A stretch of 54,950 nt of DNA from Nemertoderma westbladi (lineage: Eukaryota; Xenacoelomorpha; Nemertodermatida; Nemertodermatidae): positions 1 to 54,950 of the forward strand of contig JAUCBJ010008175.1 in the NCBI GenBank assembly GCA_032718475.1, read 5' to 3'. The notes below the pieces were generated by a model. That model was given only the letters and a program-made list of their open reading frames with translations. It was not told where the DNA came from and made no database searches. A program made the translations under genes and the position numbers. This document shows, piece after piece, positions 21,601 through 29,682 of this stretch. The first letter of the stretch is position 1. The number at the start of each line of letters is the position of its first letter.

Positions 21601-23676
21601 GTGAAATTACAGCTCCTGAAACTGTCTAGGGAGAAAACACCGGAAAACAAGGTAAGTGAAAAACCCGTCTCTAGGAGAAAAATAACACCAGTATGTTATA
21701 CCGATGACGGCGAAAGCCAGACTTCTCAAGGAGAAGATAGCGGGAAAGACCCGGATAGATCTTATTACGTGAATAAAATGCCTAAAGATCAGGTAAGTAA
21801 ATTTAAGTCTCGAACAAATGACAGGAGGGAACAGGTAAGAAAAACTCCTCCCATGTCTCCCAAGAGAATTCAGGTGAGAAAACCCGAAGAAAAGGCAAGT
21901 GTACACAATGTGACTCAAAACAAGGTAAGTAACATCAAACCAAAATGTGCGCTGTGCGACGGGACCCACTATTTGAATAGGTGTGATGAATTTCTAAAGA
22001 AATCATTAATGGAGAGACGCGAAGTCATGTGGGATAAGCGGTTATGTTATAATTGCCTCAGACAAGGACACCAACGGCGAACCTGTTTCTCTGACATAAG
22101 GTGTGCAAAGTGCGGCGCAAAACATCATATCTTGTTGCACACGGAATTCGAACGAAACAGCCCGAGTCAGGTAAGTGAGTCCGAACTACATGTCCAATTC
22201 AGTGATGTGAACGACACTGATCAATCTGAGATGGAAGGATTCTATACGGACGAGTTCTCCGACCAAAACGAATCCTGTTACCTAATAAACACCACCGCAG
22301 TGTATCGAGCACTCGTGTATGAGAAAGACACAGACAGCGACCTTACCTTAACTACTTCCGATCAACGACCATCTTGGAAAGCGCCAACTTCCAATATAGG
22401 AATCCGAGAATTTCCTGTAGTCCAGTTACGGGTCCACGGACCTCAGAAGAGCTATATAGTGAACGCCCTCCTGGACTCCGGTAGCACAGGAACATTCATC
22501 GATAAAGAACTAGCCGAAGTCATCTTTGCTGGACAACCCAAGTTCCGAACCAAGCTAAACATGTCAGGGATCATGCAGGTTTGGAATTCTACTGTAGCTG
22601 CCGACTATTGTATAGGTGAGTTGTCCACTCCACAGGATAAACTAGGAGAATACAGTATAAGGTCAGTGAAAATGGTGGCTATAAAGAACTTCGCTACCAC
22701 CCAAGTGGAACCTTATAATTGGGACGAAGATGATCATGTCCAACAACTTAACATCCCTAGATTCGACACCGATTATCCTGGAGTACAAATATTAATCGGT
22801 CAAAACGCGCATGAGGCGCTGGAGACATTGGAGAAACGACCTGCTCAACCGCAACCACTTCAGACCTATGCGGTAAGAACTAGAGTAGGTTGGTACCTTA
22901 CTGGACCTTCCCGAAGAACGCTCAGAGAAAGACTGCTTCAAGATCGCGTCCGCCAGGTGAGTGAATGGGAAGATGATACTAGTGAGGGAGACGACCCAAC
23001 TGAGGGAACACCACACTCCTCAGATAATGACAATCTTAGCTCCAATGTAGATCAATGGAGATATTGCCCCAAGAAGTTTAATCCAACGGACATCGCTTCC
23101 AGAGGAGCAACTCCTCTAGAACTAACAGATACTATAGATCGGTTAGGTGAACCCGACTTCCTGAGTAAGGAGAATGAATGGCCTCCCCATCTTACTCCGA
23201 CTGAGATTAGACCAGCCAAGGGAGCGGAGAAAGTCGAACCTGAAACCCGGACGGGTGGATCGGAGTTATTTGAACCCGGGATAGATCTGTCGGTATTACA
23301 TGTTGCCAGGGACGACGCCGTGGATCTGGGCCTCCCCTCCGCGAGTGGATCCTTCATGAAGATCAGAGAGAGCGATTGGAGCTCGGGAACATCAGACGTC
23401 TCGCAGAGACTCTCACCTCTCCTGCAGAGAGCGACGGACCACTATAGCTCCTGGAATCGGCTTTGTGACGCCGTCATATACTTTGAGCGATGTTTCTATC
23501 GTCACTATTCCAGGACGAAGAGGAAACCTGGAATTGTATTCAGGATGCAGCGACTCAATCACCCAGTCGTTGAATCGGAAGGGAATGGAGGACTCTCCGG
23601 AAACTGTGGAAGGCAAGATTCTCTTCCCACGACCACCTCCCTAATCCTTCAAACATCTAGGGACTCCATAACGTAA
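18697..23676 (+). CDS. Unit B Gag-protease fusion, 1,659 aa, no RT/RNase H/integrase
   Basis: A single uninterrupted frame. In order: Ser/Pro- and Gln-rich N-terminus; Ala/Glu/Lys coiled coil (about 390-455); DUF1759-like Gag core (FNGDEMKWLPF, about 800-890); zinc knuckles (CALCDGTH, CYNCLRQGHQRRTC, CAKCGAKHH, about 1084-1148); aspartic protease with Asp1260 in LLDSGSTGTFID. After SSDNDNLSS (about 1445) the frame jumps to the last RNase H segment (DQWRYCPKKFNPTDIASRG). After HYSRTK it jumps to the last 50 residues of integrase (KPGIVF). Relative to unit A the losses are about 1.1 kb and 1.4 kb, both in frame. The product could form particles and process itself but could not copy or integrate DNA. 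It is either a non-autonomous element or a chance-preserved deletion derivative. Differences from A are mostly silent. Confidence 0.85.
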   Translation: MSDTKQNLSDSLLDVTICDSDRDVPQSGRKFSSPPTVRKVIPPVVITEPRLVQHRRSIIGTRAQVKRDQQAAEQQQPASQELIPQRPSSSSSEDTVELTPESGAERTDAVYTDPLLILPAAVLAGLLIAVEEHQIDWARSQRSTRDSYAGYTREELKSIVESQWNFPGPGLPFDLSEAVWEDIHRMGVAKETIDPAVWKRSAAGYAQGFFSSMERVERQLFKQPQGPQEQEQLLYQVRERVLRIRLILSAFEEASKRRQDTSLQVAVKTWLQRVRRQVQGAAQWKVQLEERSTQGESTDATFSQVEREATAEKPHKKDAIDIYLSDYQRFVGDEELRRRLEGLSPNSEGAKLVLDAIDVDRLAANQAKFDEQLRIAREKEEQVRKKRIEDRKIAAVAEAERKAAAAEAKAAAAEAKAAAVAEAERKAAAAEAKAAVAEAKAAAVAEVERKAAEEIIQLELENLQEKQDDFSKQLAASNMQMMSRSTPKRQGYTSSEEGDTTDTEGGGKRSRLSRRKRTFHRQKLPDLPPAVRRQLNNTNLGSTEPTDQIIKIERLPTIVDEPEIIRPVLEITPTVIDTPVLPEATYKFPLHSTKLPVPRRTAQETVQVLDPERSIPNLSPVVPCLPATTLADPVSAVDWVDERRRGMDILLGEMKENRRLSSQQVRELEGTVQHLKGTVRESKLELQEVQQNIALERDRLVNLQKGIPPPPVTMCQPVRSEVSHAQGVEPTRIYTASEVETPIVNPIKGNYRPVGNDIPYGTDHNPRNLYTDNSILNSTMAQESFTRQMARTEARQAVKVGEIVKFNGDEMKWLPFNEYYKDNIQNSVLSNGEKLRYLIECLEGSPKLMALKFIGHPDGLRQVWDTLNIRYGNRNNIAGYLYAKLVAPRKFISSGIIDFSDEIQEICRQLDWLGKSHEYQNTMVIRAVASTLPKGGVGTRWDKKVLYMMEQQRRDPTMADLMSFLDGEVKLQLLKLSREKTPENKVSEKPVSRRKITPVCYTDDGESQTSQGEDSGKDPDRSYYVNKMPKDQVSKFKSRTNDRREQVRKTPPMSPKRIQVRKPEEKASVHNVTQNKVSNIKPKCALCDGTHYLNRCDEFLKKSLMERREVMWDKRLCYNCLRQGHQRRTCFSDIRCAKCGAKHHILLHTEFERNSPSQVSESELHVQFSDVNDTDQSEMEGFYTDEFSDQNESCYLINTTAVYRALVYEKDTDSDLTLTTSDQRPSWKAPTSNIGIREFPVVQLRVHGPQKSYIVNALLDSGSTGTFIDKELAEVIFAGQPKFRTKLNMSGIMQVWNSTVAADYCIGELSTPQDKLGEYSIRSVKMVAIKNFATTQVEPYNWDEDDHVQQLNIPRFDTDYPGVQILIGQNAHEALETLEKRPAQPQPLQTYAVRTRVGWYLTGPSRRTLRERLLQDRVRQVSEWEDDTSEGDDPTEGTPHSSDNDNLSSNVDQWRYCPKKFNPTDIASRGATPLELTDTIDRLGEPDFLSKENEWPPHLTPTEIRPAKGAEKVEPETRTGGSELFEPGIDLSVLHVARDDAVDLGLPSASGSFMKIRESDWSSGTSDVSQRLSPLLQRATDHYSSWNRLCDAVIYFERCFYRHYSRTKRKPGIVFRMQRLNHPVVESEGNGGLSGNCGRQDSLPTTTSLILQTSRDSIT
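19876..20050 (+). repeat. In-frame GCGGCAGCGGCAGAGGCAAA-type coding repeat
   Basis: Tandem codons for Ala, Glu and Lys/Arg (AAAEAKAAAAEAKAAAVAEA pattern) lengthen the Gag coiled coil. Unit A has a shorter, diverged version at about 2280-2460, so the array has expanded or contracted since the units separated while staying in frame. Confidence 0.8.
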
Positions 23677-24204
23677 CAACATATGGAGTGGGTGTGTGAC
23701 TCTATTATTTTATATTATTTTATTATTTTTATATTTATGTATGTATTACTCTGTAATTCTATTATAATCGTTTTCTTTAATTTTATTCAGTAGAATGTTA
23801 TTTTAGCGATTATTTAGTAGATTAGTGCAATATATATTCGCGTTTATTACTTAATTACGTATATATTATATTTAATGCGACGGCAAGAAATAATTCTTTT
23901 CCTTCTTCCTTACTGTCCGTATTACATTACAAATACGTAACTACAGTAAGATGAAATGTCCGTACTTATTAAAGTACAATAAAGCCACTACTATATTCAA
24001 GTATTATTGGTAGGCAGAGTATTAGGAATGCAAAGTTCAGATCCTCGTGTCTCGGCTAAACCAAGCTCTGGGTAGACCTTGGAAACGACTTGCCTCTTCA
24101 CACTGACATTGCTTCGTGCGATATTGCTCTCATACCGTATATTAAATAATACATATAGTAGCGTGATGTCCCTTTAACAGTAGCGTATAACGCAAAATAA
24201 ATCT

Positions 24205-24520
24205 GTTAAACCCTTTGACCATCTGTAATTCTAGTCGATTAAGATATCGCGGCACCCACCGATATACTTGAAAGACAAATTCTAGAATCAGTGGTTAATG
24301 TCCCCAGACAAGTTCTGGAATAAATCGGTGCCCATCTCAAATATTAATTAGTTAATATTTACAAATCAAATAAGTCAAAATCTGTAAAATTCAGATCCTT
24401 CAACGATTCTAGTCAATTAAGATATCGTAGCATTTACCGATATTCTTAAAGAGACAATTTTCTTAGAATTAAGGATCTTGTGTTCCTAGACATGTTCTAG
24501 AATCAAAATATGCCCATTTA
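24205..24520 (+). repeat. Tandem pair of hairpin-forming repeats
   Basis: Repeat 1 (about 24205-24345) and repeat 2 (about 24381-24520) share ATTCTAGTC-ATTAAGATATCG and ACCGATAT. In repeat 1, GGCACC(CA)CCGAT (24251-) pairs with ATCGGTGCC (24324-), and inside it ATTCTAGAAT (24279-24288) pairs with GTTCTGGAAT (24312-24321). In repeat 2, GCATTT pairs with AAATATGC, and TTCTTAGAAT (24460-24469) with GTTCTAGAAT (24494-24503). The primary sequence has diverged while both nested stems persist, which suggests a selected RNA structure. Confidence 0.6.
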
Positions 24521-25129
24521 ATTATCAAATAATAAAATTTCAGGGAATAAATTTAAATTCATGTCTTTTAATGAATTTAATAAATTGCCATTTTACGCAA
24601 TTTATAAAGTTCCCAAAATTCCATTAATTAATAGATCAAGGGAGCGGAGATTTATATTATTATGCGTGTGCGTGTACGAAAGTCTCCCAAACATAGTTAA
24701 TAGCCGATAAAATTCTTAAAGTCATGTATAAAACAGAACATTGACTATTAAAGAATACTATTAAATAACATCCCAGATCTGTATGCATTGGAATCACCCT
24801 AATTCTACCGCTAGCTTTGCATAATGTCACCATAGCAACAACCACGCTAGAATTAGAATTGAGTTAACGAACAATAGAAAGCTTGTCCCATAGAATAGCA
24901 TAGGGAATAAATAGCGCACTGCTAGTATCCAAGGATACATAATAATACAGTGACATTCTGGAAGGCATTGACTAACGGACAAATGGCCCGAATGTGCGTA
25001 CTTGTGACCAGTTGTGTGGTATTTGTGAGTTTATAGGTGAATGTTACTGCTAAAGTGTGTTTACAGTAGTTAGTCGCAATCGTAAAATAACCTAACTCTC
25101 CAAGGAATACCTGAAGTACATCTAAGCCT

Positions 25130-25328
25130 TTGGGACGGACAGTGGAGTGACTTGTGTCGGTTATCGTTGTAGTTGTACGGCTACGTCGTTGGCGAAAGTA
25201 CAGCTACAGCGGTACATCGGCGCTGAGAATCTCTTACTGTCCGGGGGCAAGGGAGAAATAGGCAGCGACGCCCGCTCGCCTAACGATATATAAACTCATT
25301 ATAATATTGGTGAACTTGTATAGCAGAT
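25130..25328 (+). promoter_or_regulatory. Conserved leader upstream of ORF2
   Basis: Shared with unit A (about 10570-10761). GGACAGTG near the start pairs with ACTGTCC before a GGGGG run (GGACAGTG with CGCTGTCC in A), closing a ~100-base stem-loop. It is followed by GGCAGCGACGCCCGCT and an AT-rich stretch up to the ATG. It could be a 5' UTR, a promoter or an internal initiation element for ORF2. The sequence alone does not decide. Confidence 0.45.
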
Positions 25329-27066
25329 ATGACTGAATTAATAGAAGATGATCTTGGTATCAGGGAGAGATATACTCTACCTTTACAAGCGTTTGTCGAT
25401 AGCTTGATACGCGGCGACGCTGATCCAACTATTACGGAGGACGATGGTCGTTATATCGAACCGCCAATGTCCCAGGAGCAACTTACGCGTGAATTGGATT
25501 ATAGAAAGTTCACTGCTCGCTACACGCATCGTAATGGTACGTATATGGACTTCTTGACCACTGGTCATCCTATTGATTTACACGACACCGACAATGTAGA
25601 CACCGAAAGGGAAATGGTTTTGTTTAAATATCATGCCCAGCGGAGTCGAAACGATAAATCGAGAATAGAACACGAGAACTCTATTCGAAACAAACTCGAA
25701 AGAGAAGACGTTGAAGAACCTGATAAACGTAACGGTTTCAACGATTATCTAGAATTCTTACGAGAGACCTATCTCAATGTTGCTAGTCAACAAAACCTCG
25801 AAACTCGATATCCCCAAGGTATACATCCAGATCCTATAATGGAACTCAAACGGCTCTATTTTACGATGATGTATCTTACCGCCGATCGACCGCTACCTGT
25901 CGTTCCAGATAGCTTCGAACAGATGGAGGAATATTGTAAAACTGGAGAGCGATCACCCGCGTTTCCCCTTCAAGACGTGCGTCTTTGGTATTACTGTGAC
26001 GAATGCCCTAGACCTAACCAGCAAATCGAAAGGCATAAACCTCCTCGGAGACGTTGCGCTAAACACAGTTTTACGCGATATACTTATGGGAGTTTCGAGC
26101 GTAACCTTTTCGACGTATCGCCTACGGTCGCGCGCCTTAAGCGATCATTGAATAAACCCATGATCAGAGTTCCGGAATACTCGGTCAGACCTCCCCATTC
26201 ACCAGTGATACCTCAAACTCTAGATCCTAATAGTATTACGGATCCTCCCGAACTGTACTCACTGTTCAAAGATCTAGTGTTACCTGAACAGTTGATTGGT
26301 GGCGCTCCGGTAGTGGGTTCGTTGGATATTCGCCAACCTTACCTCGCTGGACTAGGACGCGGTCATTTAATATCACCGTTTAACCCCTACAACCGTCCTG
26401 GCCTTCCTCCGATCCAACCTGTTACAGAAGTCGAAGAGAGCGTGATATGAAATGCATTGGACGCTATTCGGCAGAAAATCGGGAAAGGAACTTACGATTG
26501 CTTGGAGAAACGTAAATTGCAACAACAAGTCCAAGCGGTGAAAGAACTAGCTTTACCCCAGTTCGATAGAGAAATACAAAATCTAGAGGAGGACATCGAA
26601 CGTGGACGAACCTACTCTTTACAGGAATTCCTGGACGAGCGCTTGCAACAACAAGCGGAGGAAAATCAGCTCGAGGAGAGACATATAGAGCTGACTGAGA
26701 GGGAAGAAGCAGCTTTAGCCCAACCAGAAGCTCAAATTCTCGTGACGGATCTCTATTCCAAAACGATTCTCCACCCCTCGATGGTTCCTCATTTTAAAGA
26801 CAAGCTCTTTGCGACGGTACAGCCTCAACCGGTTAATACTGATCTCAGATCTCACGAGCTCGTTGCTGACGCTCCCATGCTACAACGTCCACCCATCGAG
26901 GCCACTCGTGTAGATGGTTTACTTGTTGAGCCTCCGGACAATAGAGCGGATCTTGTCCGTCGCATGGTGCACGATGTTAACATACGCGCTAGACCTTTGC
27001 CGGACTCATTTTATGGAATTAAGGATCATCCTTATTACGTCAATTTAAAGCAATATTATATGGTGA
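25329..27066 (+). pseudogene. ORF2 copy B, 5' part (interrupted by element N)
   Basis: The best-preserved N-terminal ORF2. Reading is open from ATG 25329 except for one TGA at 26448-26450. Unit A has AGA (Arg) there, and copy C shares the TGA. It includes the 54 N-terminal codons missing from A, the CDECP cysteine pair and the Glu/Gln-rich coiled coil (about 26570-26710). After base 27066 the frame enters the LTR of element N and stops at 27140. The true continuation is at 40966-41136. Changes relative to A are mainly silent (by hand about 24 silent to 16 replacement over roughly 110 codons), so the protein was selected. Function unknown. Confidence 0.75.
27062..27066. repeat. Target site duplication GGTGA, left copy
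   Basis: GGTGA flanks the 5' LTR and is repeated at 40966-40970. The empty site in copy C (41295-41299, minus strand) and in unit A has the sequence only once. Five bases is the usual BEL/Pao duplication length. Confidence 0.95.
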
Positions 27067-28051
27067 TGTTGAAGCAAATCGATTGTTATACTTACAGTAT
27101 ATTGTCAACATTTATATTTTTTGTTCACAGCAGTGTTTAATGCAATTTATATTTAAATTTACCGCTGTGCAATTATTTTTCTTTATGGCTTGTGATTTCT
27201 TGCCGCTCATTGGCTCTTTTAAAGAGTGAATGGGATTTTGAGAGCTAGAGAGGACGTGGTGGAGAGGAAGGGCTGGATAGGCCAGGGCATAAGCATAAAA
27301 CCACGGTACTACAGTACTACATACGGTAACGGTATCCTGTCTGCCTGTCTAATTATTGTGCTGTGTTATGGATATGCGGTAAGAAGACCAGAAGGGCCTT
27401 CAAATCTATGTTTTTTATGAGGATGTACATCAATCTGTAAATTTGTGTAAATTCAACCTACTGAACTAAGGAATTGCATAATTATTCTGATATATTATTA
27501 TACCTACTGACTGGAAGCTGACGCTTACTTTCTTTTCGACATTCAGTCAGACACCTTACAGCCTTATCTGTTCTGTGTTCCCGAAAGTTTAGCTAGGTCC
27601 GCTAATTACTAAACTTAGCGCAGCTCATGGGTGTAATTTCTGCCCCGATTTATGATTTCTGGCTGTAGCGATATTTTCGGTCAGCTCATAGAGTCACTAA
27701 TCTTACAGTATCAGCATACACTTACCGGCAGACCGGTAATTATTCATCTATTTGAGTAAAGGACGGGTCGAACTACTACCAATTACAGGTAACAAACGGA
27801 TCCATAATTAATTGTTTACTGTCTGACTGAAATGGTAAGTTCCTTTATTGTTTGACTTGGTTTGTGAGTAGCAAGTGTCTTCTGCATTCCTATGTGAATG
27901 AACGGTTGTTTTCTTGATGTTTCCCTCCATAACGCCTTTGTTTGTGTGATCAAAATGTAGATAATAAATTGTTGGTCTTCAAATTACCGCTACCGCATAT
28001 CTTCATATCGAGTGACGTCCCAAGGTTGGGTCTTTCTTACTTGCGGTAACA
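27067..28051 (+). repeat. 5' LTR of element N
   Basis: Begins TGTTGAAGC and ends GCGGTAACA. Direct copy at 39981-40965 (offset 12,914). Contains AATAAA at 27963-27968, about 85 bases before the LTR end, a plausible polyadenylation signal, and ACCGGCAGACCGGT near 27726. No convincing TATA box. Confidence 0.95.
27963..27968 (+). promoter_or_regulatory. Candidate polyadenylation signal AATAAA in LTR
   Basis: AATAAA followed by a T-rich stretch (TTGTTGGTCTTC). The identical signal in the 3' LTR (40877-40882) would be the one used to end the genomic transcript. Confidence 0.5.
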
Positions 28052-29682
28052 ATAAAAAACATTAAATACAAGGCTTACCAGTACAGCAGTACCGGCATCA
28101 TACACATTTACAAGGACTGCACACATCCTTTTGCTGATGTTTTGCAGTTTGTTTGAACAGGTGAATGAAAATTAATATATAGATCTTGCAGATGCGCACC
28201 GCGCACAGCATTATCTAGGGTTGATTAACTTGTCGGTGGGTAGTGTAATTGTAATTTAACAAGTTTTGTTATTGCTGTAGCCTGTAGGTCAGTACTGCAG
28301 TAGGTATTGTTCAGGTATCGTACTTCCTGTACTTTAAATAGGCCTATATACCACCACCATATACCGGTATTCTGACGCCTATTCATTTAGGTATTCCTGT
28401 ACTACAGTAGTATAGTGTATCTTGTACTGTTTAATTTGATGCCTAATTATATAGGTCTGCATACTACAGTACTAGGCCTATATCTGTATATGCTATATGC
28501 TGTGCTGTATGGACTTGACTTGACGCCTATTTTCTTATGATCTTAGGTATACATATATTTGATGCCAAATTATATAATTATAATTAGGTCTACATACATA
28601 TTCTGACGCCTATCAATGTAGGTATACCCGTCTGCCCGTACTTCAGTATTATAGTACCCTTTAAATTGATGCCTATTTATTTAGGTCTGCATACTATATG
28701 CTGCATGTACCTTACTTTGATGCCTAATTTCTTCTGATCTTAGGTATACATATATTTGATGCCAAATTATATAATTATAATTGGGTCTATACATATTCTG
28801 ACGCCTATTAATGTAGGTATACCCGTACTTCAGTATTATAGTACCCTTTAAATTGATGCCTATTTATTTAGGTCTGCATACTATATGCTGCATGTACCTT
28901 ACTTTGATTCCTAATTTCTTCCGACATTAGGTATACATATATTCGATGCCAAATTATTTAAATGTAATTAGGTCTGCATCCATATTTGATGCCTATTAAT
29001 TTAGTTATACTATACAGTAGATAGGTCTATTGTGTCCATAAACTTTCTATCAGTACACGCTTTATTTGAATCTGCACACTTACAAACGTATAGTTTGTTT
29101 GAAATACTGTAGGTTTACACCCGGCGGGAGTGTATAGCTGATATAGTTTAGCTATATAGTTTTAGTTATTACTAGTTTAGATAGCTATATAGTTTATTTA
29201 CTAGTTCAACCCCATGAAATATTAAATTGTATTGTATCATTGTATTTTAATGTAATGTCCTGAGATGCTGTGAAAGATGATCTATTTGTATGATTTGCGG
29301 CTAAATATGGATATATATAGGTTGTGATTTGTAGGTAATAAAAGGCTGAGTTATAGGCCTACTGTACATAAGTATAGAATTTCAGTAAGTAAAAATTGAG
29401 GGTTCGCCTTCGGTTATTTAATATTATAAATATATGTCAGTACATATTAAGCTGTATAATTATTTAATGCAGATAGTTATTACGTTCCTTTGGTTTGATC
29501 TCTGTTGTACTTTCTATAGATTCACTGTATATTATATACCGGTACCACTGTATAATATTATATATATTATATATATATTCTCACTAAAACTCTAATTCTA
29601 ATATACCTGTACTCTATACATATCATTGTATTATAATTATACATAGTATTGTATTATCATATAATGCTTAAATAACTTAACC
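28052..29682 (+). other. Element N 5' leader
   Basis: Non-coding, AT-rich. The first bases after the LTR (ATAAAAAACATTAAATAC) contain no TGG and no evident tRNA 3'-end complement, so no standard primer-binding site is visible. The middle holds tandem repeats (28370-28990). The end before gag resembles the leaders of A and B in composition (TATATACCGGTACC at about 29534). Confidence 0.7.
28370..28990 (+). repeat. About three tandem ~190-230-bp units of mini-palindromes
   Basis: Units begin TTCTGACGCCTAT at about 28369, 28601 and 28796. The last two are 195 bases apart and nearly identical. Each unit contains several short motifs of the form GA(C/T)GCCTA-nTnAT-TAGGT, where GCCTA pairs with TAGGT. 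The leader could therefore fold into a row of small hairpins. Confidence 0.75.

Larger units (their letters stand above)
23677..25328 (+). other. Unit B gag-pro/ORF2 spacer
   Basis: No gene. Starts with GGAGTGGG-TGTGTGAC (23685-23700) as in unit A and contains an AATAAA in CGCAAAATAAATCTG (about 24194). It holds two diverged ~140-base hairpin repeats and ends with the conserved ORF2 leader (about 25130-25328). The block at about 23850-24160 has no counterpart in A. Confidence 0.6.
18251..27066 (+). mobile_element. Unit B: RT-less BEL derivative with ORF2 (continues 40966-41136)
   Basis: Same order as unit A: leader, gag-protease, structured spacer, ORF2. Gag-protease is open throughout, but the RT, RNase H and integrase segments are absent. 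ORF2 is interrupted at 27066 by element N, resumes at 40966 and is lost at the palindrome near 41136. Flanking LTRs could not be delimited. Confidence 0.8.
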
